Below are positions 26,600-37,972 of a stretch of DNA of 64,000 nt, one piece after another (the first letter of the stretch is position 1; each line of letters opens with the position of its first letter). Where the stretch lies: the NCBI RefSeq assembly GCF_025118155.1, contig NW_026251388.1, positions 806,001 to 870,000 on the forward strand, given 5' to 3'. The DNA is from Cokeromyces recurvatus (Eukaryota; Mucoromycota; Mucoromycetes; Mucorales; Mucoraceae). The position numbers and the translations under genes are program-made. The notes beneath the pieces are model-generated. The model worked only from the letters and a program-made list of their open reading frames with translations, searched no databases and was not told where the DNA came from.

Positions 26600-27604
26600 A
26601 TGGCCTTATCTGATAAAGAAGGAGAAACACTCCCTTTGATTGTATTCATACCTATTATCATTTGTGTTGTCGCTATTTTTATTTTACTCGACATTCGACA
26701 AAGACAGAATAATTCTCAAACACACATCAATCGTACTTAACACATGTCCAATTTATTTTTTTTTTCTTTTTCTCCCCCACTCTCCTTTAAAATTAATTAT
26801 TATTTATATTTCTGATTAGATATCGTTCTTAATCAACAAGCTGACATTTCAAATCAAGACGATGAAGAAGAAGAACAACAACAAGAAGAAGAAATAGAGG
26901 ATGATAATCATGGAGAAGGTTCTTCAACTTCAGTTGCTCGCGTTAAGAAAGTAGGCAAGAAGAGAGGTGAAAGATTAAAGAGAAAGGAAGCGATGAGGCA
27001 ATACAGAGAATATATGGATCAACAAAGAGAACTGAGGAGAGCCCAAGAAGAAGTGTATGAAGAAGAATTTAGACGTAGAAAAGTGGAAGAGTCCATAAAA
27101 AGAGCGGATGAATTGGAAAAACGTCGAAAAGAAAAAGAAAGAAAGGCTAGAGCTGATAAAAAGGAAGAAGAGAAGAGACAAAAGCAAGCAGAAAAGGAAA
27201 AGAAGAAGAGCCAGTCAAGATTTGATAAATATAGTGGAAAACTAAAAAAGATAGTCAAGGTTTAGAATCCATTCTTTCATTCATTCTTTTTATATTTATA
27301 CATTTTATATTTAGGAAAAAAAATTATGTAATACAGATGAAATAGCTAAAACACTAGGCTTATCTAAAGAGGTATATACATGTATAATATAGGTTTTCAT
27401 GACAATGCTTACTGTATTTATATATATATATAGGATACTGTATCTATTTTAAAGCAATTGTGTAAAGAAGATGTTGAATTTGAATTATGTTTATGGTCTG
27501 GAACCGACACATTTTTATTTATTACAGAGGAAGATTATGTACAATTTAATCAAACGATTAAACAAAAAGGAATCATGTCCATTCATGAAGGCATCATCTT
27601 TTAA
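26600..27604 (+). CDS. DDRGK1 (UFBP1)-like ER membrane protein
   Basis: Homologue of DDRGK domain-containing protein 1, the ER-anchored adaptor of the UFL1 ligase in UFM1 conjugation. ATG 26600 opens a short N-terminus and one membrane segment (LPLIVFIPIIICVVAIFILL). An intron follows HIN, then an acidic Gln/Glu stretch, then RVKKVGKKRGERLKRK and a long charged coiled coil. The C-terminal winged-helix (PCI-like) part has DEIAKTLGLSKEDTVSILKQ and FLFITEEDYVQFNQTIKQKG, ending HEGIIF. The segment equivalent to the family's DDRGK motif reads WSGTD, so the eponymous residues have diverged. Four exons, about 270 residues (animal proteins are about 310). Its stop codon overlaps that of the next gene. 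Confidence 0.8.
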
Positions 27605-28502
27605 AAAGTAATCTTTGATATAACATCCTTTAAACTTTTCATAACGAATATATCTTCTTTTTGTTGTTCCTGTTGCTGCTGCTGCTGCTCATCTCCAAGC
27701 TGTATAGTTGATATTTTGTTTGTTAATTCATTTATTTCATCCATCTCACTAGGCGGTAAAAAGTGCTTTAATAATTTAATGATCTATCATATACATATAA
27801 ATTAGTCCATTTACAATAATAGTAATTCATAATGATTAACCTACCTGCATTACTTGTTGAATCGTCTCTGATTTTATTTTATAATCATTTTCAGATTGTT
27901 TGATAAGTAAGTCTAATCGTGATTGAGCAAGATCTAAAGGAGTTCTTCTTGCTGCTCTTAATCTTACTTGTAAAGGTAAACCATCGTCTGGACGAAGAGA
28001 AGTATTACTGTTTTCATAGGGTGTTATTTTAGCTCCTGCTTCTAACAATACCAACACAGTATCTACATCATTTGAAATAACAGCTAAATCTAACGGTTTA
28101 TTTCCAACAATGTCGCCCATTGCGTTATTTACATCAGAACCCCATTTAATCAACTCTTTGACGATGGCTGCTTGACCTGCAGCGCAAGCTACTAATAAAG
28201 GGGTTCGTAATTTACTATCACGAATCATGTCAGGATTTAGTCCAGATTTTTTTTGTTCCAATAATTCAATAACTATAGTATAATTTAGTCTTATACATGT
28301 ATATATTCATAGCCACATTACCCTTTTGTAAATTTCCTTTTGAGCAAGCTGTCATGAGCTCTTCATGTTGTTGACTATATAAAAAAACATCCTTCAAACG
28401 TGTAGATATCTTATTATTATGTGTTGAGTCAAAGTTCTTATTGATTCTATTACTATCTGTTCTTTTACGAAGTAAAACGTCATTAGGTGTTTTACTAGAC
28501 AT
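27601..28502 (-). CDS. ANKRD54-like ankyrin repeat protein
   Basis: Ankyrin-repeat protein resembling animal ANKRD54. ATG 28502 opens a basic N-terminus (RKRTDSNRINKNFDS). An intron joins GNLQK to VIELLEQKKSG. Repeats include LRTPLLVACAAGQAAIVKEL, VGNKPLDLAVISNDVDTVLV and RRTPLDLAQSRLDLL. A C-terminal helical region after the last intron (IIKLLKHFLPPSEMDEINEL) matches the ANKRD54 tail layout of HMLRE-like helices and acidic residues. A Gln run is coded by CAG/CAA repeats at 27679-27700. The product is probably a nuclear or cytoplasmic scaffold; the role in fungi is unknown to me. It is convergent with the DDRGK1-like gene, and the stop codons share two bases. Confidence 0.65.
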
Positions 28503-29147
28503 TTTGTTTATTCAACAACAGTAAAAAAAAAAAAAAAAAAAAAAATAAATAAATAAATAAAAAAGTTCACATACATTTCAACAGTTTATTATTTTTTTTC
28601 ATGCCGTATTTTGCTTCCCGAAAAAAAAAAAAAAGAACAAGTCTTATTTATGACAGTACTGTACCTTAGCGTTTTAAACATGGATAACTCATAAAGAAAA
28701 AGAAAAAAAAAAGTGGATCAAGTACAAATGAATAAAGGCGCTGCATTCACTCTTATATTCATATATATATATATTTATTTAAAGAGGCTATTTATGTTAG
28801 TTGTATTGGTTTAAGAGACGTCATCTTCTTTAATAGTAACAACAACAATGAATAGAATAAAATAACTACATCTCTCTACTTTGTTAGAATTATAACGTAA
28901 ATGCATTAAAAATGAATTATGTATAAATATCTCTCAAAATGATATACCATTCCAGTAAATAATAATAATAAAAAGTGGGTGTAAAACAGTCCTGTGAAAA
29001 TATTTATGCATACTTTGTAAGTGATATATCATATATAAACGTGACATGTTCCTTTTTTATTAAAGTTTATTTGGTTCAATAAAGTTCCTCAATTGACCAC
29101 ATTCACATTTCTATTTTTTTTTTCTTCTTCTTCTTTGTCTTTTAAAC
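28503..29147. promoter_or_regulatory. Divergent intergenic region upstream of the ANKRD54-like and phospholipase B genes
   Basis: About 645 bases. A run of about 22 A at 28523-28544 (T on the ANKRD54-like coding strand) lies about 20 bases upstream of that gene's ATG. A pyrimidine run at 29112-29134 lies just upstream of the phospholipase ATG. No gene was seen inside. Confidence 0.5.
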
Positions 29148-29427
29148 ATGTTTGTATTAATTTTGATTTATTTTCTAATTCCTGTCATTGCTGGTCAACA
29201 ACAAATAGTATTACAGTCCTTACATAGACCTTTTACAATGGAATGGATACAATTGTTAGAATACTTGCATAATACTTTTGGTAACCATTCTAAAGATGAC
29301 TCGATATGTTTATTTCCTATACCAGCATTTGAGTGTAAACCCTTTATTTGGAATGACGGCATTATTAAAAGGGATGCATACCATTTAAGACCTAATGTAA
29401 GTGCTTAAAAAAGATACATACACATAT

Positions 29428-29465
<38 letters not shown>

Positions 29466-30557
29466 TTGTATACACTGTACAATGAGCTTTCTAACGATAA
29501 TCATGTCATAATCCAGGACATAAAATCAGTTGTAGCTATTGGAGATAGTATAAGTGCGGGATTTGGAATGATATCAGGTTACATATATGAAGAGTGTCTG
29601 ATTATTATTATTCTACTACAGCTTACATGATTATATGATAGGAAGACCCCCATTTTCATCAACTATATTAGAATATCGGGGAAAAGTATTTTCAATTGGT
29701 GGAGATAGTGAAGAATATACTATACCTAATTTTTTGTCCAAATATAACCAAGAAATTAAAGGGTCGCCTATAGGATATACAATACCTCTTTCAAGAGGAA
29801 AAAAGTTAAATAATGCGGTAACATGATATTTGATATAAATGTATGTATGCATGCATGTACTCAGACTATTTATTATTTATCTTTATCAGATTAGTGGTGC
29901 TAAAAGTCAAGAAATAAATCAACAAGTAACTCGTTTGGTTAGATTATTAAATACAGCAGAATACAAGCCAATAAAAGATGAATGGAAGTTGATTACAATC
30001 TTTATTGGAGCAAATAATGTATGTGTATTATGTGAGCCACCTATAACAAAATTACCAAGTTTAGCAAATGCAGATATATTTGAAGCAAACCTTAGACATG
30101 TATTGGAAAGAATAAGAAATGAAGTTAAGAAATCATTTGTAAACCTTGTAGGACTATTTAATGTATGTAAATCAAAAAAAAAAAAAACTAGTATAATGAC
30201 AAAAATACTCATGCTATTCTGGTCAGGTTTCTAGTGTATATGAAGCATCAAGAGGTGATCCTTATTGTGAATTTGTCTTGGATCCATCACATATGGTCAT
30301 ATGTTCGTGTATACAAGGCAATGAGAAGCAACGTAGAGGTTAGTCTAATAATGATTATAAAAAAATAGTGTAACTTGATTTATGGTGATTGTTTTTAGCT
30401 GCAGATCAGATAGTAAACGAATACAATGCAAGACTAGAAAAATTAGAAAAAGAATTTAAAGAGAAAGATAGAATGAATTTTGGTGTTAGTTATCAACCAG
30501 GATTCAAAGAATTTCCAGTAGGAAAATATAAGCAATCTTATTTTAGTGGTATTGATT

Positions 30558-30592
<35 letters not shown>

Positions 30593-30613
30593 CAGAGTTA
30601 GTTTATATTGAAC

Positions 30614-30663
<50 letters not shown>

Positions 30664-30872
30664 TTAAGCTTCCATCCAAATAGATGTGCTAACCAATTAA
30701 TGGCTATACTTTTATGGAATGTAAGTCTAAACATAGTAAATCTCTTTTTACTCGACGTCTCATATTTTATCTTTAGAATATGTTTTCGAATTATACAGAG
30801 AAAAGAACAGTTTTTGATATAGAAAATATACAATTGAAATGTCCAAGTTCAAATAACCCTTACATTCAATAG
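29148..30872 (+). CDS. Phospholipase B-type SGNH/GDSL hydrolase, secreted or membrane-linked
   Basis: Phospholipase B1-like esterase that removes acyl chains from phospholipids. A signal peptide (MFVLILIYFLIPVIAG) precedes a Cys-containing N-terminal part. SGNH blocks are visible: VVAIGDSISAGFGMISG (catalytic Ser), SIGGD (Gly block), TIFIGANNVC (Asn block) and DCFHPNRCANQLMAILLWN (catalytic His, with the acid two residues before it). Eight or so exons. The junction after SGF-type block I is resolved as SG joined to RPPFSSTILEYRG by an acceptor ending GATAG, and the last resolved intron is 30559-30668. That intron consists mostly of 28 A and 45 T. The product is about 390 residues with a normal stop. 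No GPI or membrane anchor is evident at the C-terminus. Confidence 0.85.
30561..30660. repeat. A28 ... T45 fold-back inside a phospholipase B intron
   Basis: Within intron 30559-30668, 28 consecutive A (30561-30588) are followed after 27 bases by about 45 consecutive T (30616-30660). The two arms are perfectly complementary and would form a long A:U stem in the pre-mRNA, bringing donor and acceptor close together. Confidence 0.85.
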
Positions 30873-31473
30873 TATTGTATTTACACTGATTTATTCCCTT
30901 GTTCTTTATAATGAAATGAAAAAAGAAGGACGTTGTTTAGGTAAAAGATAATATAGCATCCATCGACACATTCTCGTCCTCTACAATCATAAATCTTCAA
31001 TAAAAATAAAGAGCTAAAAACTAACTAACTTGTAACAAGAACTATATGCATGCATGCATACACATATACATAAAAGAAAAAAAAATTCTTAGACAGCAAG
31101 CAAAAGCTAACAGAAACAATTCTAGATTCACTTCTCCTTATCATTATTTACACTACTTATTATTTATCTAAAGTCTCTTTTTATGAAGGGAAAGGATATT
31201 CTTTTCTTGTATTAGTTTAATTCACATTTAATCCGTCTATTACGGTAATTGATGAATGTTTATCAAATGAAAGAGGCTAACAAAACGTATTCTTTAACCT
31301 TTGACCGTTTTCAAAATAAATGTGTATTTTTTTTTTCAGAGCAGTTGCTTGTGAACTCCGATTTTATATAACATTTACAAATAAATATAGGCAAAGACTA
31401 TGCGAATAGAATAAATTTTCTTTTTTTTTTTTTTTTTTTTTTCTTTGTAATAAATTACATGTATTTTTAATTA
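30873..31473. other. Intergenic, AT-rich, upstream of TSC1
   Basis: About 600 bases with no gene recognised. A T tract of about 23 (31420-31442) ends 31 bases before the TSC1 start codon. A short ATGCATGCATGCAT run lies near 31047-31060. Confidence 0.6.
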
Positions 31474-34400
31474 ATGGTGACATTAAGAGATATAATAAGG
31501 GCTATTACACAAGCTGTTCGTACTGCAACAAGTGATTCAGAAGGACAGTCAGCTCTTGATATTATTGAACAATACATTGATGAACAATCAAGTGCAAATA
31601 TTGGAACTGCTGCAACACCATTAACCATCATAGACTCTACAGCTATTGATAAACTATCCCAAGAACTTATTACTTTATATGAGAATACAATTAACACAGA
31701 TGGATCAGCTACCATCATTTCTAGTAGACCAGAAATCAAACGTATTCAAGCTCAACATTTTATTCTTTTGCGGTCATTAAGAGCTTTATTGCCCTTATTA
31801 CGACCTACAAGACTATTTGAAGACTGGTGGAAACTATTGAAGCCTATTTTATCAATGTCATCTTTTACAAATCAGATCAAAAAGGAAACACGATTGATCG
31901 TTTCAGATGCATTGATTTTGGAACAGGAATTAGTACGCATGAAGGAAGTAGGCGATTGTGTTTATTTTCATAGATTAGTGAGCATGTATTTGGAATGGAC
32001 AGAGAAGAAAAAGGAAGAAATGTTGGAAAGGGACGAAACAAGCAAACAACATCAGGCTTTATTGGATTTAGAACAAGATGAATGGTCAAAAAACTTGATG
32101 ACCATATTATTATCTGTGGGTGCTTCAGAAACAAAGGTAATAACAAACACATTTGAATCTATAGATGGGCTAAATCTCTCTTTATGACAGAAATTCTTTT
32201 TTCTTTTAAATGGATATTTCTTGTCAAGTAAATATCGTTTACAAATTGTGTATTTATTAAGTGAGTTTATGAGAAGAAGGGTAACAACTTAAATCTCTCT
32301 TTTATTTTATTTTCTTTTTTTTTTCTTTTTCTTACAAAAACAAAAAGAAAAAAAAAAAAAAAAAAAGAAAAGCGTAAATACTAAAGGGTTATGTACTTTT
32401 AATAGAGAACACATTTACATGAAATTCTGGATACGCCATTATTTTATTCCATGTTAAAGTCATTAATGGTAAAATAGATAATATTTATACGTGTTTATAT
32501 TAAAATTAATTCAATTTTAGTATGATAATTCAACTACTTTGATAGCTATTTCTGTTACAAACTTAATCATGTTATTGCCTCGTATGTGTACATCACTTCC
32601 TCAATTTTTACCTCAATTGTTCTATATTTTTGCTCGAGCTATTTGCTGGGATCAATTAAGAGACATGAGAAAGAAACAGAGTACAGACTCTTTTAGTTAC
32701 AACAACTTACCACCTACTCGTACAATAGAAGATGGATGGGATTGTGTTGGTAAAGTAAAACTAGATTTTCTTTTTCTTCTGTTATTTTCTACTTTATTTT
32801 ATATTCATATTTTATATAAATATATAGACTATACTTTTTCAAAATTATCAGCTCCACCTTCAAATCCTCAAACAGGAGCATTCTTTACTTCGTTATATGG
32901 CCTTTATCCATGTAATTTTCTTAAATTTTTGCATAGACCCTATGCTTACTTTAAAGAAAATGATTTCAAGTTACCAGAAGAATTTGATGAAGAAACATTC
33001 AAGTCAAGAACAATTGTAAAAAAAAAAAAAAAAATGGATAGTTTTAATGTAATATGTTTTATATACACATACACTAACTCTTTTCTCTTTCTCTCTCTCT
33101 CTCCTTTACCTTTTATTTTGTATAGCCTCAAGTAAAAAGACACATGTTACATCCAAACTTAGTCGTTATGGACGCTCAAACTGAATTGACAGATAAAACA
33201 AGATGGATGAAAATGGAGCCACCTGATGTTATTGCTCAAATAATGGGATTAGACTTAACAAATGCTGCTTCTCGTGTAGCTTTTTATGAAGAAGATCAAC
33301 AACAAGAACAACCTGATTTATTGGATGAATCTTTATGGAATAATACATCCAAACTGGATGATAAATTAGAATTAAAACAAGACGAAAATCAGCCATCTCT
33401 TATGTCAAATATTGTTCTACTTCATAAGGCTCTCAAAAGTGGAGCAGAGGTATTAGTAGGAGATGATATTTGGAATGCTGGTTTAGAACCAACAAAGACA
33501 ACAACCACTTGCTTACATTCAAATCCAGTAGCAAACGATGAAATGGAATCAGAGACACGACTTTTAGTAGCAGCATTAAAGAGAGAAGTTCTTTTACTTC
33601 GAAACGAATTAAACTTTGAATTGTTTTTAAAGCAACAACATCTTCAACATATAGGAAGACTTCATCGTGAACGTGTCTTGGACACATCTGTAGAAGCTGA
33701 AAGACAACAATTAGTAAGTAACCCAAGACCATATATGTTTAAAGTCATATAAACTTACGCCTTTTTTTTTCCTACAAGTATAATACGACACGTATGCTTA
33801 AAGCACAATTAAACCAAACTACATCCGCTCTAACAAAATTAAAAGCAGAGACAGCTCTAACAAAGCAAAAACATATTAAATGGGAGGATGAACAATCCAA
33901 TAAACTACGTAGTTATCGTGAGCAACGAAAGGAATGGCAGAATCAAATGGCACGTGTTGAGCATCAAGTCCTTGATTATAAAAAACAATTAAGTGAACAA
34001 AAGATTGAATTAGAGAGAGCATGTCAGCGTATCTTTGAACTAGAGAATGAACTAAAGACATTAGAGCCTACATTAAAACAAGTGACAGAAAATGAACATC
34101 GAGTGAAGCAATTGACACAACAGATGTTATTATGGGAGGAAGATACGAGTCGTATGGAAGAACAAAAGAGTTATATTAAAGGGTTATTATCTCAATGGTG
34201 GAGTATGGAAGAATTAGTTGTGAGTTTACAAACAGAAAATAGAAGACTTCAAGAAGAACACATGCAAGTATAATGATTTGCGTCCATTTATATATTGATT
34301 AGGTTATTTATTTTATTTTATTTTTTTTTTTAGTCGCAAGGATGAATATCTTGAAAAATTAAAAGTTCAATGTACAAATTATCAAACAAAGATAGATAGT

Positions 34401-34641
34401 TTTAACACAACTTTTAGCAAAGAAAGTGAAACGAACGAAACAGAAAGATTACGCAACATATTGAATGAAATCAAGTCAAAATATGAACAATTGGAGGTAA
34501 AATAAAAATAAATTACATGATTTGAATTCTTCTTAACCTTTACTTTATCATTAGATGGAAAAATTGGAATGGAATGCCCAAATAGAAGCATTAAAATATA
34601 AAGCAAATCAACAAGCAGAGTTGACTTTACAAGCCGAATAG
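31474..34641 (+). CDS. TSC1: Hamartin (TSC1) homologue
   Basis: Scaffold of the TSC complex, which with TSC2 (GAP for Rheb) restrains TORC1. The N-terminal helical domain spans exons 1-6: LRALLPLLRPTRLFEDWWKL, then FFFLLNGYFLSSKYRLQIV, then ISVTNLIMLLPRMCTSLPQF with FARAICW. The hallmark block GAFFTSLYGLYPCNFLKFLH lies near 32875-32930. A linker and a long C-terminal coiled coil follow from about 33550 (LLVAALKREVLLLRNELN, then MLKAQLNQTTSALTKLKAET). Junctions include 32759 to 32828 and 33018 to 33126. The junction near 34270 is unresolved. Coding character clearly continues (RKDEYLEKLKVQ, then MEKLEWNAQIEALKYK), but the frames meet only across an in-frame TAA TGA. About 930 residues, shorter than animal TSC1 but typical for fungi. 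Confidence 0.88.
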
Positions 34642-34873
34642 TATACAAGATTTCTATACCCTCTTTACATTGCTACTAAAGTATAAGATTTATTCTTGAT
34701 TAAATAAAGTAAATAGATAATTATGTATTATTCATCTGTACTTTTATTATTATTATTATTCGTATTGAAGTACATGGTTTTCGCCTTTTTTTTTTTTTTT
34801 TTTATTACAAATATATTTAATGCCTTGCTTTATTATAATCAAGTTCTTTTCATTTATTTACTTATTCATTCAT

Positions 34874-36195
34874 TTAAGCCTTATTGACAATACGAGGCTT
34901 ACGAGCACCTAGAAGGACCAACATCCAAACAGACCAGTCAAACAAGACTTCTTTAGCAAGGAACAAGAAAGCAGCGGTCAGAACAGACTGTACAATCTTT
35001 GAGGAAATGCCCTTATAGAGACCAGGGATGCCCTCATGTGCAATGATCTTTTTGAAACCATCTAGGATGGAGGTATATCTTTCTTCACCTTGTTGATTGA
35101 TCTGCATACGTGACTTGACTACAATGTAAGGATAGGTGATACCCGTAGCACATAATTTAGAGAGAGCTCCTAATAAAAAGAAATCAAGATTGCTTAATGT
35201 CTTGGTCTTGGATAACCTATTCTTCACTTGTTCAAATACAGTATATTGAATGATGGGGTTGATGACCAGCACCAAAGCTGCACGAACACCTGCATAAAGT
35301 CCTGCAATTCCCTCTCTTTGAAGGATTTGAAGACCTACTGAAAGTGCGCTACTGGTCTTTTTTTCTTTATCTTCTACACCTTTTTTCACAGTTAAACGAG
35401 TCTAAGTGTATAGAAGAGAGGCGAAACACACACACACACAGTTTAAGGTTAATATAAAATCTTTGATATCCATTTATATACATGTGTATATATTAATTTA
35501 CATTGACAGTCCAAATAGGATGTGTAGCGAAAACAACAGCGCAACCAGCAATGGCACCAGAAAGCATGGATTCAGCAGTACTCATAGGTTTACCTTTACT
35601 CTTAGCCTTTTCAAATATTGCTTTAACAGCTTCATAACAATAATAGTAGACACCTATTGATGTAATATATATATAAGCGATATATTAGAAAGAAAGGTAA
35701 AACAAAAAAAAAGTGTATATTTATAGTTTATTTACCATTTGTAACTGCAATACCAAAGATACCGGAACTCAAGCCACTTTATTATTATTATTATTATTAT
35801 TAAAAAAAAAGGGGGTCTACATTTATAAAAAAGAAAAGATTAAACTTACGAATACAATCCTTTAGGACCTTCTTTGGCGAGAATTTTAATAAAAGCATCC
35901 ATTGTGTTCTATAATTTAAGTTTCCGTCAAAAAAAAAAAGGTACAGTTTTTTATTTATTTATTTAATCTTTTTATTTATTTTTTCTTTCTTACTTTGTAA
36001 GCATCTTTACTAGAATCATTCTTTTGAACTTGAAGACGAGAACTAATAGAAACAAGAGGATAGGTCAAGACCATGGAAACAATACCTCCACCAGCACCTT
36101 AATAAATGTAGTTTTTTTTTTGTGTTATTTATATACAGCATTAAAATCAGTTTTATTTATTTACCAGAAAGAGCATGAGCTACGTTATTAGACAT
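34874..36195 (-). CDS. ANT1: Peroxisomal adenine nucleotide carrier (PMP34/ANT1 type)
   Basis: Mitochondrial-carrier-family protein of the peroxisomal ATP/AMP exchanger branch. It supplies ATP for fatty-acid activation in peroxisomes. ATG 36195 gives MSNNVAHALSGAGGG. The three family signatures are TYPLVSISSRLQV, THPIWTVNTRLT and TYPYIVVKSRMQ. The P-I-W-x-V-N-T-R and second-to-third signature wording is typical of PMP34/ANT1 rather than mitochondrial carriers. Repeat ends include GLYSGLSSGIFGI, GLYAGVRAALVLVINPIIQY and GLYKGISSKIVQSVLTAAF. About six exons, roughly 330 residues, intact. There is no N-terminal targeting sequence, which is normal. Substrate specificity is inferred from the family. 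Confidence 0.85.
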
Positions 36196-36817
36196 TTTTT
36201 TTTTAAGTGCTTATATTTATAAAGAAAATAAAATAAAAGAAAAGAAGAAAAAGTAGTTTATAAATAAATGAATGTTATGCTGAGGAAAAATAAAAAAACT
36301 AAAAATATGGATTCATAACATCATATAAGATGAATCGTGACTTGAGGAAAAAGGAACAACAAGGGCATATGAAAATAGAAGTTTAACTTATTTTCGGACT
36401 TTTAAATCAAGTTACCCAATGAAACATAAGTGTGGAGAAAAGAAATCATTTTTGCTGACAGAGATAAATTACAAAAGTTGATGTTGTACATGAAGAAGAT
36501 ATCTTTTCTTTTACAATTGACTTTTCTTTCATCTTTTTTTTTACCAAAAAAGAAAGGATGTAGTTTATGTAGTTAATATGCATATTTTCATCTATTTTAA
36601 AATAAGGCTTTTTTTTTAATGAAAAAAAAAAAAGAAAAGATAATACATTTTATCTACCCATTTCACATGAATGAATTTAATACCGAGATTGTCATACATG
36701 AATTATTAATATTAATTCTGCCCTATAAGACTGGATAAATCGGATGTCAAAATTATCCATGTGAAATCAAAATTGATGTTTGCATTGGCAGTTGAAAACA
36801 GGCTCAGACACTAACAA

Positions 36818-36856
<39 letters not shown>

Positions 36857-36952
36857 TTTTATAAATCAAATCAATTCTTTTCTTTTCTTTTTTTTTACTC
36901 TTCTTTTATAACTTTGTTTTTTTTTGTTTAAAAAAAAAAATTCTTGCATTTT
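36196..36952. other. Divergent intergenic region with a 35-T tract
   Basis: About 757 bases between the carrier and the peroxidase, divergently transcribed. It carries a T tract at 36820-36854 about 100 bases before the peroxidase ATG, plus a T run and an A run at 36919-36940. No gene recognised. Confidence 0.6.
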
Positions 36953-37972
36953 ATGTCTACTACTCAAGTATCACCCGATAAATATACCCAAGTTAGAAAC
37001 GATATCGCAAAAGCTTTTCCTGACGAAAATTATGATGATGGATCTTTTGCCCCTGTTGTGTAAATTATTTCATATTTTTTATTCAATATTTGTATCTATT
37101 TTACTAATATATATATTTTCTGCTATAGACTTCGTTTAGCATGGCATGCAAGTGGTACTTTTGATCGTAAATCAAAAGATGGTGGTAGTGATGGTGCCAC
37201 AATGCGTTATAAAGCTGAAGCTGAGGATCCTGCTAATGCTGGTTTAGAACATGCTAGACACTTTCTTGAACCTATTAAAGCTAAATATGCTTGGATTTCA
37301 TATGCTGATTTATGGACGTAAGTTATAGCACATATATATATGTATATACAGTTGCTTATCTCTTTACATAATATAGACTTGCGGGTTGTGTAGCTATTGA
37401 ACATATGGGTGGTCCACATATCGATTGGACTGGTGGTCGACGTGATAAGGGAAATGAAATAGATTGTCCTCCTTTAGGTCGTTTACCTGATGCTGCATTA
37501 GGTAAAGACCATGTTCTTGATGTCTTTGTCTCTCGTATGGGATTCACTGTTCAAGAAACAGTGGCATTAATTGGTGCTCATACTGTGGGTCGTTGTCATA
37601 CTGATCGTTCTGGATTTGATGGACCTTGGACATATAATCCAACTCGTTTTTCAAATCAATTGTAAAGTAATATAAATAGGAAGATATGACTTTATCTAAT
37701 GCTTTCTTTCTTTCTTTCTTTCTTTTTTTTTTATTAGCTATAAACTCTTGCTTAATGTGAAATGGGTTGAAAAGAAATGGGATGGTCCTCGACAATTTGT
37801 TGATGAAGATGATGAAATCATGATGTTGCCTACTGATATGGCCTTATTAGAAGAGCCTTTTAGAGAATATGTTGAACTTTATGCTAAAGATCAACAAAGA
37901 TTTTTTGATGATTTCGCAGCAGCTTTTCTAAAGTTAATTGAATTAGGTGTTGCTAAAAGAGCCAAGATATAA
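36953..37972 (+). CDS. Class I heme peroxidase (cytochrome c/ascorbate peroxidase type), cytosolic
   Basis: Peroxidase that reduces hydrogen peroxide with a heme cofactor. ATG 36953 opens [19 protein letters not shown]. The distal heme pocket is [12 protein letters not shown] (Arg, Trp and His in the expected spacing). Then [20 protein letters not shown], the proximal His in [14 protein letters not shown], and the Trp of [17 protein letters not shown], the residue that carries the radical in cytochrome c peroxidase. About four introns, roughly 275 residues. No mitochondrial presequence is present, so it is likely the cytosolic CcP-like paralogue rather than mitochondrial Ccp1. The electron donor cannot be decided from sequence alone. 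Confidence 0.9.

Noticed and set aside
27019..27258. Minus-strand Ser/Phe-rich frame
   Set aside because: It is antisense to the Lys/Glu-rich coiled coil of the DDRGK1-like protein; the composition is a mirror effect.
30556..30833. Small proteins rich in Lys or Phe
   Set aside because: They are translations of the A28 and T45 runs in an intron.
31877..32152. Minus-strand frame opposite TSC1 exon 1
   Set aside because: It is a shadow of a conserved TSC1 coding region and has no protein character of its own.
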